Part shown: positions 1 through 4,985 of the stretch, in pieces
Position numbering within the stretch: the stretch's first letter is position 1
Layout: each line of letters begins with the position of its first letter
NCBI GenBank assembly: GCA_964405455.1
Contig: CAYOOA010000072.1
Coordinates: forward strand, 1-10,695
Source: CALESS01 sp964405455
GTDB lineage: Bacteria; Chloroflexota; Anaerolineae; Anaerolineales; Anaerolineaceae
Direction: 5' to 3'
DNA: 10,695 bases
Program-made: the position numbers and the translations under genes
The notes under the pieces: model-generated
What the model saw: only the letters and a program-made list of their open reading frames with translations
Database searches by the model: none
Told to the model about the DNA's origin: nothing

Positions 1-258
1 CCGGCGGTATTCCGGCTGCACGCCGATGGTGGTGACCCAACCGCGCCCCTCGGCCGGCTTGCGCTCCCCGGCGGCAAAGCCGATCATGCGGCCGGCAACC
101 ACCGCCTTCAGGCGGACAACGTTGGGGAAGGTCAGCACGCCGAACAAATCGATCAGCGGCCAGGAGTCTTTGCCAAAACAAACCTGTTCCAGTTTGCGCA
201 ATTCCCCCAGGTCGCCCAGCGAGGCTGTCTGGATTTCAAAGGCTGGAGTTGAATTCAC
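1..258 (-). CDS. GNAT-family N-acetyltransferase, N-terminal part (cut by window edge)
   Basis: The gene reads leftward from a GTG codon at 258-256 and stays open to the window edge, giving 86 residues. GNAT enzymes move an acetyl group from acetyl-CoA to an amine, and many cytoplasmic ones modify protein N-termini or small molecules. The sequence shows the family pattern: an N-terminal strand and helix (FEIQTASLGDLGELRKLE), a CFGKDSW segment where RimI-like proteins carry a similar aromatic stretch, a strand with GRMIGFAAGE, and WVTTIGVQPEYRR, the start of motif A just before the expected acetyl-CoA loop (Q/RxxGxG/A), which lies outside the window. GTG is the only in-frame start after the upstream stop at 318-316. 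GGGAG at 266-262 is a plausible but closely spaced (3 nt) ribosome site. The gene lies 69 bases downstream of the SPFH gene. The substrate cannot be told from this fragment. Confidence 0.8.
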   Translation of the reverse strand, partial: MNSTPAFEIQTASLGDLGELRKLEQVCFGKDSWPLIDLFGVLTFPNVVRLKAVVAGRMIGFAAGERKPAEGRGWVTTIGVQPEYRR

Positions 259-272
259 GGTCTCCCGGAAAG

Positions 273-303
273 CTGGGGGCCGCCGCCCGGCGGCGGCCCC
301 CAG
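273..303 (-). terminator. Strong GC hairpin between the SPFH and GNAT genes (terminator or attenuator)
   Basis: Positions 273-286 pair perfectly with 290-303: a 14-bp, almost all G/C stem with a three-base loop. It begins 24 bases after the SPFH stop codon on the minus strand. The following bases (CTTTCC) make only a very short U-run, so it is a poor classical intrinsic terminator. The hairpin ends 6 bases before the GGGAG of the GNAT gene. It could lower GNAT expression relative to SPFH or stabilise the upstream mRNA end. Confidence 0.5.
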
Positions 304-327
304 GGTTGGTTTGGGTTATGCCAATTT

Positions 328-1236
328 TTAGGACTGGCGGTCCTTGACGAAGCTGCTCAGCAGGCTGGTGAATTCCATCGGGAAGATGTACTTGACAGAC
401 GGATTGGCGGACATCGTCTTGAGGGTTTCAAAGTACTGCAGGGTGACGGTGTTCTTATCCAGCGTGAGGGCTACTGAATTGATTTTCTCCAACGCGGCAG
501 AGAAGCCGTCTGCCCGCAGAATGGCTGATTGACGATCGCCTTCGGCACGCAGAATCTGCGATTGTTTGTCGCCATCGGCCCGCAAAATGGCTGCCTGGCG
601 TTCACCTTCAGCCACGTTAATGGCGGCTTCGCGCGTACCGGTGGACTCGGTCACCACGGCGCGGCGGTTGCGTTCCGCTGAAAGCTGGCGGTTCATCGCA
701 TCCTGCACATCGCGCGGCGGCATGATCTCGCGGATTTCCACGTTGGTGACTTTGACGCCCCAGCGTTCGGTCACTTCGTCCAGGCGGCTGCGCAGGGCGC
801 TGTTGATGGCCTCGCGCTCCGAGAGGACGCCGTCCAGCATGATGCCGCCGATGACAGAACGGAGGGTGGTGGTGGCGATACCCTGGGCGGCCAGTTCAAA
901 ATTACCCACCGCCAGTACGCTTTGTACGGGATCCACGACCTTGTAGTACCACAGGAAGTCAATCGAAATCGGGGCGTTATCCTTGGTGATGGAGGTCTGG
1001 GCCGGGATTTCGCGCACCTGCTCGCGCAAATCCACTTTGACCGCCCGGTCGATGATCGGGATCAAGAGCACGATACCCGGTCCGCGCGCGCCGACGCAGC
1101 GGCCGAGGCGGAAGACCACCAGGCGTTGATATTCCTGAACGATTTTGATTGCGCTGGCGAGGAATGCAATAATCACCAGGACAATCACACCGATCAGGCA
1201 CAGGACTAATACGGTATTTCCGGTTGCAGCAGACAT
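328..1236 (-). CDS. SPFH/stomatin-like membrane protein (slipin family)
   Basis: The product has 302 residues, normal for bacterial stomatins/slipins. These proteins scaffold membrane microdomains and form large oligomers, often with an NfeD partner. Residues 8-30 are one hydrophobic membrane segment. Residues 31-185 form the SPFH/Band 7 domain, with typical stretches: VQEYQRLVVFRLGR, GPGIVLLIPIID, DLREQVREIPAQ, TKDNAPISIDFLWYYKV, LRSVIGGIMLDGVLSERE and WGVKVTNVEIREIMPP. Residues 190-245 are a charged Ala/Glu/Arg helix with 11-residue repeats, the family's coiled-coil oligomerisation region. The tail (250-302) resembles the C-terminus of slipins (LQYFETLKTMS, KYIFPME). The ATG at 1236 has a strong AAAAGGAG ribosome site at 1250-1243. 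The gene follows the NfeD gene after 42 bases, so co-transcription is likely. Confidence in the family is very high; the exact cellular role is unknown. Confidence 0.95.
   Translation of the reverse strand: MSAATGNTVLVLCLIGVIVLVIIAFLASAIKIVQEYQRLVVFRLGRCVGARGPGIVLLIPIIDRAVKVDLREQVREIPAQTSITKDNAPISIDFLWYYKVVDPVQSVLAVGNFELAAQGIATTTLRSVIGGIMLDGVLSEREAINSALRSRLDEVTERWGVKVTNVEIREIMPPRDVQDAMNRQLSAERNRRAVVTESTGTREAAINVAEGERQAAILRADGDKQSQILRAEGDRQSAILRADGFSAALEKINSVALTLDKNTVTLQYFETLKTMSANPSVKYIFPMEFTSLLSSFVKDRQS
508..639 (-). repeat. 33-bp in-gene tandem repeat coding an 11-residue hendecad
   Basis: Within the SPFH gene three clear units (574-606, 541-573, 508-540) code GERQAAILRAD, GDKQSQILRAE and GDRQSAILRAD. 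A fourth, more diverged unit (607-639) codes GTREAAINVAE. The 11-residue period fits a right-handed hendecad coiled coil, as known for stomatin/flotillin C-terminal helices. The DNA units still resemble each other, so copy number could change by slippage in frame. Confidence 0.85.
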
Positions 1237-1278
1237 TCTGAACTCCTTTTCAACAGGCCAGAAATAATCAGGAAGCGG

Positions 1279-1875
1279 TTAGTCTTCCGCTTTTTCCACT
1301 ACCAGAGAGAGACCTTCGCGCCGAACGGCTTTGACCGGGCTGCCGGCCGGGATGAAGTCGACGCTGCGCGCCGACCAATCCTCGCCGCCGATATAGACGG
1401 TGCCCTGCATTTGGACGTCCGTGCGGGCTACGCCGACCTTGCCAACGATGTCGTTGGGATCGGCCTTGGGCTGGCGCATGGCTTCAATCCCGCGCACCCC
1501 CACCAGCCAGAGGAAGCTGATGGATACAACCGAGGTCAGGGCGGCCAGCCAAGGGTTGACGGCCAGGATGCCGTTTTCCGATTTGAAGAGGAAAACGGAC
1601 CCAACCACCAGGGCCACGATGGCGATCAACACGAACCACCAGCGACGGACCCAGCGCAAGGCCAGCAGGAAGGGAAATACGCCCAGGACCAGGATCACCA
1701 GGGCCCACCAGTTGATGGGCATGGAGGCAATGCCGTAACCGGCGATGATGAACATGAACAGGGCGCCGATTTCCAGCAGGCCGGTACCGGGTGAGAAGAG
1801 GGCCAGGACGGCCAGTATAAAACCAGCCACCAGCACCACGAAGGCTACATTGGGGTTGAGCAAAAAGGATTCCAT
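1279..1875 (-). CDS. NfeD-like membrane protein with C-terminal OB domain
   Basis: The product has 198 residues from the chosen ATG. NfeD proteins are membrane partners of SPFH proteins; their soluble OB-type domain is thought to mediate that interaction. From the ATG, about five hydrophobic segments can be seen (roughly 9-28, 33-49, 55-73, 78-97 and 106-127), including the family-like SPGTGLLEIGALFMF turn. Residues 140-198 are the soluble OB-type domain: IVGKVGVARTD, GTVYIGGEDWSARS, PAGSPVKAV and LSLVVEK match the NfeD C-terminal pattern (glycine-rich strands, GE-W-A core, final L-V-V strand). There is no ClpP-like serine protease domain, so this is the short form. A GTG at 1881 would add two residues, but AGGGAG at 1886-1881 overlaps that GTG and lies 5 bases before the ATG at 1875, which decides the start. 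It is the first gene of the NfeD-SPFH unit, with its own promoter at 1929-1937. Confidence 0.92.
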   Translation of the reverse strand: MESFLLNPNVAFVVLVAGFILAVLALFSPGTGLLEIGALFMFIIAGYGIASMPINWWALVILVLGVFPFLLALRWVRRWWFVLIAIVALVVGSVFLFKSENGILAVNPWLAALTSVVSISFLWLVGVRGIEAMRQPKADPNDIVGKVGVARTDVQMQGTVYIGGEDWSARSVDFIPAGSPVKAVRREGLSLVVEKAED

Positions 1876-1880
1876 ACGCA

Positions 1881-1886
1881 CTCCCT
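1881..1886 (-). promoter_or_regulatory. Ribosome binding site that fixes the NfeD start
   Basis: The minus strand reads AGGGAG here, followed by five bases and ATG (1875-1873). The upstream in-frame GTG (1881-1879) lies inside the site itself, so it cannot be the start used with this ribosome site. Confidence 0.7.
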
Positions 1887-1917
1887 GGATTGCCCGATCC
1901 GCGCTGCGCGGGCCAGG
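1884..1917 (-). promoter_or_regulatory. Possible folded 5' leader of the NfeD mRNA
   Basis: On the minus strand CCTGG (1917-1913) can pair with CCAGG (1888-1884). Inside lies a perfect 5-bp CCGCG/CGCGG hairpin (1911-1907 with 1903-1899, loop CAG). The outer stem takes up part of the AGGGAG ribosome site. The stems are short and GC-rich DNA makes such pairs by chance, so a regulatory role is only a suggestion. Confidence 0.25.
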
Positions 1918-1928
1918 TACCCAAAATT

Positions 1929-1937
1929 ATTATAGCA
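1929..1937 (-). promoter_or_regulatory. Extended -10 promoter of the NfeD-SPFH unit
   Basis: The minus strand reads TGCTATAAT (1937-1929), a perfect extended -10 element for the housekeeping sigma factor. The hexamer position 17 bases upstream (CACCTT, 1957-1952) does not resemble TTGACA, as is usual when the TGn extension is present. Expected transcription start is near 1922, giving a leader of about 45 bases. The same nine bases occur as the -10 of dnaE at 4955-4963. Confidence 0.7.
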
Positions 1938-2022
1938 CAGCCTCCCGGCGGAAGGTGTGCCCCCATGAATCTTATTGTACAGGAGGTGGCGGGGTGGTAA
2001 CCAAAGATAATCCGTGGAATAA

Positions 2023-2079
2023 AGCGACTGACGCTGACCCTCCGAGTCATGTGAACCCGTAGGAACGGCGTCAGTCGTT
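2023..2079. repeat. Inverted repeat with possible three-way-junction fold in the rhodanese-NfeD gap
   Basis: CGACTGACGC at 2025-2034 and its exact reverse complement at 2068-2077 form a 10-bp stem. The A-T pair 2023/2079 extends it beyond a G/T mismatch at 2024/2078. The 33 enclosed bases could add two small hairpins: TGAC/GTCA (2035-2038 with 2046-2049) directly against the main stem, and CCGT/ACGG (2057-2060 with 2065-2068), which competes for G2068. It starts about 25 bases past the rhodanese stop on the minus strand. There is no U-run after it on either strand strong enough for a simple terminator. It could be a dispersed intergenic repeat, a structured RNA or a 3'-end stem. The rest of the gap (1938-2022 and 2080-2102) shows nothing clear. 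I do not recognise a known Rfam family. Confidence 0.6.
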
Positions 2080-2102
2080 AAGAAGCAAAGGATGGGAGGC
2101 TT

Positions 2103-2543
2103 TTACGGCCCGCTAACGGTGGGCAAACCCTGGCTGATCCAGGCAGTGATGCCGCCGGTCATGCTGGTGACATTCGTGTAACCCGCTGCCTTGAGGATAT
2201 CCCGGCCGCTGGCGGAGCGGTGACCGGTACGGCAGTAGACCACCACGGGTTGATCCTTGGGCACCTCGTTGAGACGGGATTGCAGCTCACCCAGCGGGAT
2301 AAGCACAGCCCCGGCAATGTGGGCCTGGTTCCATTCGTCCGGCTCGCGCACATCCAGCATCATCACGCCGGAATTGTGCAATTCCGCGGCCCGGGTCACG
2401 CTCACTTCGTCCGGCAGAACGGCTGTTGCGTTGCCTGCACCCAGGCGCGGGATCACGATGACCGCCCCGACAATCAGCAGCAGCGCCAGGGCAATCCAAA
2501 GAATGGGGAAAGATCGTTTTTGAGGAACCTTTTTCTTGGGCAC
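2103..2543 (-). CDS. Membrane-anchored single-domain rhodanese
   Basis: The product has 146 residues. Rhodaneses carry sulfur as a cysteine persulfide between donors and acceptors. The N-terminus is basic (MPKKKVPQKR) followed by one hydrophobic segment (about 12-33) with no evident cleavage site. This predicts a signal anchor with the catalytic domain outside the cytoplasm. Residues 44-146 are one rhodanese domain: VSVTRAAEL, the conserved LDVREPDEW (63-71), HIAGAVLIPLGEL, then VVVYCRTGHRSAS with the catalytic Cys at 104 in a six-residue CRTGHR loop, and the typical end MTGGITAWISQGLP. The start is GTG at 2543, supported by TTTGGAG at 2557-2551 with seven bases of spacing. It lies 62 bases after the GGDEF gene in the same direction and may share its transcript. 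A physiological acceptor cannot be named; general sulfur or redox handling at the cell surface is likely. Confidence 0.93.
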   Translation of the reverse strand: MPKKKVPQKRSFPILWIALALLLIVGAVIVIPRLGAGNATAVLPDEVSVTRAAELHNSGVMMLDVREPDEWNQAHIAGAVLIPLGELQSRLNEVPKDQPVVVYCRTGHRSASGRDILKAAGYTNVTSMTGGITAWISQGLPTVSGP

Positions 2544-2550
2544 GCGTCAA

Positions 2551-2578
2551 CTCCAAATGGTAGGGTATGTCATTTGGA
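2551..2578 (-). promoter_or_regulatory. Hairpin covering the rhodanese ribosome binding site
   Basis: On the minus strand TCCAAATG (2578-2571) pairs perfectly with CATTTGGA (2559-2552), leaving an 11-base loop. The 3' arm contains most of the TTTGGAG ribosome site (2557-2551) of the GTG start at 2543. Folding would therefore hide the site and lower translation initiation. The same dyad could also be a protein operator. The 8-bp stem has five A/U pairs, so its stability would be moderate. Confidence 0.4.
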
Positions 2579-2605
2579 TGGGAAAACCGGAGAAAAGTTA
2601 CACAC

Positions 2606-4801
2606 CTAACCTTCCACGCGGTTGCGGCCGGAACTCTTGGCCCGGTAGGAGGCCAGGTCGGCCTCGTGGATCAGGTCTTCCAGGCGGCGGTGGCGGGAGG
2701 AAATTTCCGCCACACCCAGGCTGGCCGAGATCATCACCGAGCCGCCTTCAAAGGTAACGGGCTGGGCAGCCAGTACCTCGCGCAGGCGCTCCGCAGTCAC
2801 GCGGGCGCTGGCGGCGCTTGCCTCGGGCAGCAGGATGACGAATTCCTCGCCGCCGTAGCGGCCAACAATATCCACGGCGCGCACATTCTGGCGGACGCGC
2901 TCGGCGGAGGTCATCAATACCCGGTCGCCGATCAGGTGGCCGTAGGTATCGTTGATTTTCTTGAAATCATCCAGGTCCAGCATGATGGCCGAAAAGACCG
3001 TGCCGTAGCGCTGGAAACGTTCCCATTCGCGCTCGCCAAGGTAGAAGAGCTGGCGGCGGGTATAGAGACCGGTCAGGCTGTCAGAGATGGCCAGGCGGTT
3101 GACTTCTTCGAACAGGCGGGCGTTTTCCAGGGCCAGTCCGGCCTGGCTGGCGAAGATGCCCAGGTAATGCGCCTGGCGGGCCTGGTAGGCATTGGCTTTC
3201 CGGCTGGAAAGGCAAAGGATACCCCAACGCCGGTCGTAGGAGATGATGGGCGCGCCCACCCAGGAGGCCACATCCGAGGTTAAATCGCAGGAGCGCCACT
3301 GGGCGGCCAATCCTACATCCGGAACGACCTGCGGCTGCCCGGATTCGAACAGGCGCACCAACTGCGGGTAATCCTCCACCACCAGGGGGAGCTGATCCCA
3401 TTTCTTTTGCTGGGTTTCATCCAGGGGTGGGTTGCCGCGGGCGCGCACCACCCGGCTTTCGCCGCCGTCCATCCAGATCAGCAGGGCAAGATCATAAGGC
3501 ACGATTGCGCCGACCTGGTGGATGATGGCATCTTTGACGCGTTCCATTTCCAGAGAGGCGGAAAGGATGCTGCCGGAAACCCGTAAGGCCTCGGCTGCCT
3601 GGCGTTCCTGGCGGACCTGCTCAACAAACAATTGGGTTTCCAGCAAGCGGCGGCGGGCTACCGTCTCGCGATTGAAGACGGCCTGGCGGACGCGGTGAAA
3701 TTCCTGGTAGTGGGCGTAGGCGGCCTGGTAATTCCCCAGGGAGGCTTGCGCATCCGCCAGGTCCAGGTGGGCCATGTAAATGCCCTGCTGGTAATCGGTT
3801 TTTTCAGAAAGGGCCAGCCCCAGTTTCATTTCATTCAGGGCTTCTTCAGGCTGGTTATGCGCCAGCAGCCAGCGGCCCCAGACCACCCGGGCGCGGGCTT
3901 CGGTGGTGGTATTGACGATATTCAAGCAGATAGCCAGTGCCTCGCGGATCAGCGGTTCGGCTTCATCAAAGCGGCCCATGCGGCAATAGACATCGGCTGC
4001 GTTAACCAACGCATCGGAGCGTTGATAGTTGGGGGTAATTTCAGGTGGGAAGGACAGGCTGCGCAGCGAATATTCGAGCGAGCGCTCGTAATCTCCCAAT
4101 TCGCGGTAGAGCAGGCCAATGGAACCAAGTGCAAAGACTTTCATCTTTTCATAGTTGATTTCATCGGACAGACTCAGCACCTGTTCCAGTAATTCCAGGG
4201 CTTTTTCGTTATCCCCCACTTCCATGTACAGGGTACCCATATTCGTAATGAAGCGGACCTGGTCTTTGAGGGAGTGGCACTCCCGGGCAATTTCTTCGGC
4301 GCGGAGGAGCACCTCGATGGCCTCGGCGTACATGCCGATATCGCCGTACACAGCGCTCAGACTGTTAAGGGTATCGGCGATTTCCAACGGTTCGCCGGCT
4401 TCTTCACGCAGAGCCAGGTTGCGTTTGTGGATCTCGAGGGCTTTTTCCTGCTCGCCGCGGATGTAATAACACCAGCCGATGGCATCCAGGGTGCGAGAAA
4501 TGCCGCGGGTGTCCTTCAGGCGTTCATATATTGGCAGAGCTTGTTGCAGGGCTTCCAGCGCCTGGTCGGTGGTGCCGTATTCCAGGTCCACGCTGCCCTG
4601 GATGAGCAGGCTGGCTGCCAGGCCGGAATCGTCCCCCATTTCCAGGGCCAGATTGCGGGCTTCTTCAGCCAGCGTGCGGGCGCGTTGCGATTGTCCATTG
4701 ATCAGCATCCAGCCCAATTCGTTGAGCAGGTGCAGGCGTTCAAGCGGCGTTGTCGAATTGGAAAGCTCATTTTCCAGGCGGTGAATCTGTTCGATTTGCA
4801 A
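2606..4801 (-). CDS. Soluble diguanylate cyclase: TPR repeats, GAF domain, GGDEF domain
   Basis: The product (731 residues) should make cyclic di-GMP from two GTP in response to a signal sensed by its N-terminal part. Residues 20-375 are tetratricopeptide repeats, about eight units with periodic motifs such as ALEALQQALPIYERL, ALEIHKRNLALREEAGE, IGLLYRELGDYERSLEYS and AQASLGNYQAAYAHYQEF. Residues 378-415 form a charged helix, likely a coiled-coil linker. Residues 410-560 are a GAF-like sensor (WVGAPIISYDRRWGILCLSS, FASQAGLALENARLFEEV). Residues 570-731 are GGDEF: DSLTGLYTRRQL, metal-binding Asp609 in MLDLDDFKKIND, and the signature GGEEF at 650-654. RAVD at 641-644, five residues before it, is a standard inhibitory I-site, so product inhibition is expected. 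No membrane segment or EAL/HD-GYP domain is present. The start is TTG at 4801 with AGAAGG at 4812-4807; an in-frame stop lies 21 bases upstream and no ATG or GTG lies between. It is divergent from dnaE. Confidence 0.93.
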   Translation of the reverse strand: MQIEQIHRLENELSNSTTPLERLHLLNELGWMLINGQSQRARTLAEEARNLALEMGDDSGLAASLLIQGSVDLEYGTTDQALEALQQALPIYERLKDTRGISRTLDAIGWCYYIRGEQEKALEIHKRNLALREEAGEPLEIADTLNSLSAVYGDIGMYAEAIEVLLRAEEIARECHSLKDQVRFITNMGTLYMEVGDNEKALELLEQVLSLSDEINYEKMKVFALGSIGLLYRELGDYERSLEYSLRSLSFPPEITPNYQRSDALVNAADVYCRMGRFDEAEPLIREALAICLNIVNTTTEARARVVWGRWLLAHNQPEEALNEMKLGLALSEKTDYQQGIYMAHLDLADAQASLGNYQAAYAHYQEFHRVRQAVFNRETVARRRLLETQLFVEQVRQERQAAEALRVSGSILSASLEMERVKDAIIHQVGAIVPYDLALLIWMDGGESRVVRARGNPPLDETQQKKWDQLPLVVEDYPQLVRLFESGQPQVVPDVGLAAQWRSCDLTSDVASWVGAPIISYDRRWGILCLSSRKANAYQARQAHYLGIFASQAGLALENARLFEEVNRLAISDSLTGLYTRRQLFYLGEREWERFQRYGTVFSAIMLDLDDFKKINDTYGHLIGDRVLMTSAERVRQNVRAVDIVGRYGGEEFVILLPEASAASARVTAERLREVLAAQPVTFEGGSVMISASLGVAEISSRHRRLEDLIHEADLASYRAKSSGRNRVEG

Positions 4802-4902
4802 GGCAACCTTCTCTGGTTCGCGAGTTCACGGGATGTACTGAATGCGGCCTGAAATAGACTGCACTTCCCCGTGCATCATGGTTAATTCCCTGCCCCGCCC
4901 AA

Positions 4903-4943
4903 TCTTAAGAATTGGATAAGTTGAATTATAACCCAGTCTTAAG
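4903..4943. promoter_or_regulatory. Pair of TCTTAAG boxes in the divergent promoter region
   Basis: TCTTAAG occurs at 4903-4909 (as the 8-bp palindrome TCTTAAGA) and again at 4937-4943, 34 bases apart, about three helical turns. The second copy lies in the spacer between the two divergent -10 elements, where the -35 regions of both promoters must overlap. This arrangement fits a dimeric regulator binding the same DNA face twice, but the core CTTAAG is a short A/T-rich palindrome and could recur by chance. Confidence 0.35.
4925..4930 (-). promoter_or_regulatory. -10 element of the diguanylate cyclase promoter
   Basis: The minus strand reads TATAAT at 4930-4925. A partial -35 (TTCACT, 4952-4947, four of six consensus bases) sits 16 bases upstream. 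Expected transcription start is near 4918, giving a leader of about 117 bases before the TTG at 4801. That leader includes a small TGCAC/GTGCA hairpin (4860-4864 with 4871-4875). Confidence 0.6.
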
Positions 4944-4954
4944 GAAAGTGAACA

Positions 4955-4963
4955 TGCTATAAT
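4955..4963 (+). promoter_or_regulatory. Extended -10 promoter of the dnaE-pfkA-holB operon
   Basis: TGCTATAAT is a perfect extended -10. The -35 position (4935-4940, AGTCTT) is not consensus. Transcription should start near 4970, only about 16 bases before the dnaE ATG at 4986. The only ribosome-site-like string, AGGGA at 4969-4973, would then sit at the very 5' end of the mRNA and 12 bases from the ATG. Initiation may therefore be nearly leaderless or weak. Confidence 0.7.
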
Positions 4964-4985
4964 TCAAAAGGGATTTTCGTAAACC

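Noticed and set aside
1484..2050. A 188-codon minus-strand frame overlapping the NfeD gene and the gap
   Set aside because: It shares the strand with NfeD in a shifted frame. The NfeD frame has membrane segments, an OB domain and a good ribosome site; this one has none.
1994..2062. Short plus-strand reading frame end across the left half of the inverted repeat
   Set aside because: It is the tail of a frame running antisense to NfeD, with no own start signal and no recognised family. The DNA is better explained as a non-coding dyad.
2023..2079. Known ribozyme, riboswitch, tRNA, SRP RNA or integron attC site
   Set aside because: I looked for the hammerhead CUGANGA core, T-loop and attC core sites and known riboswitch consensus strings, and found no match, so no family name was assigned.
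2567..3283. A 238-codon plus-strand frame opposite the GGDEF gene
   Set aside because: It is antisense to the conserved GAF and GGDEF domains, has no domain motif and no credible ribosome site.
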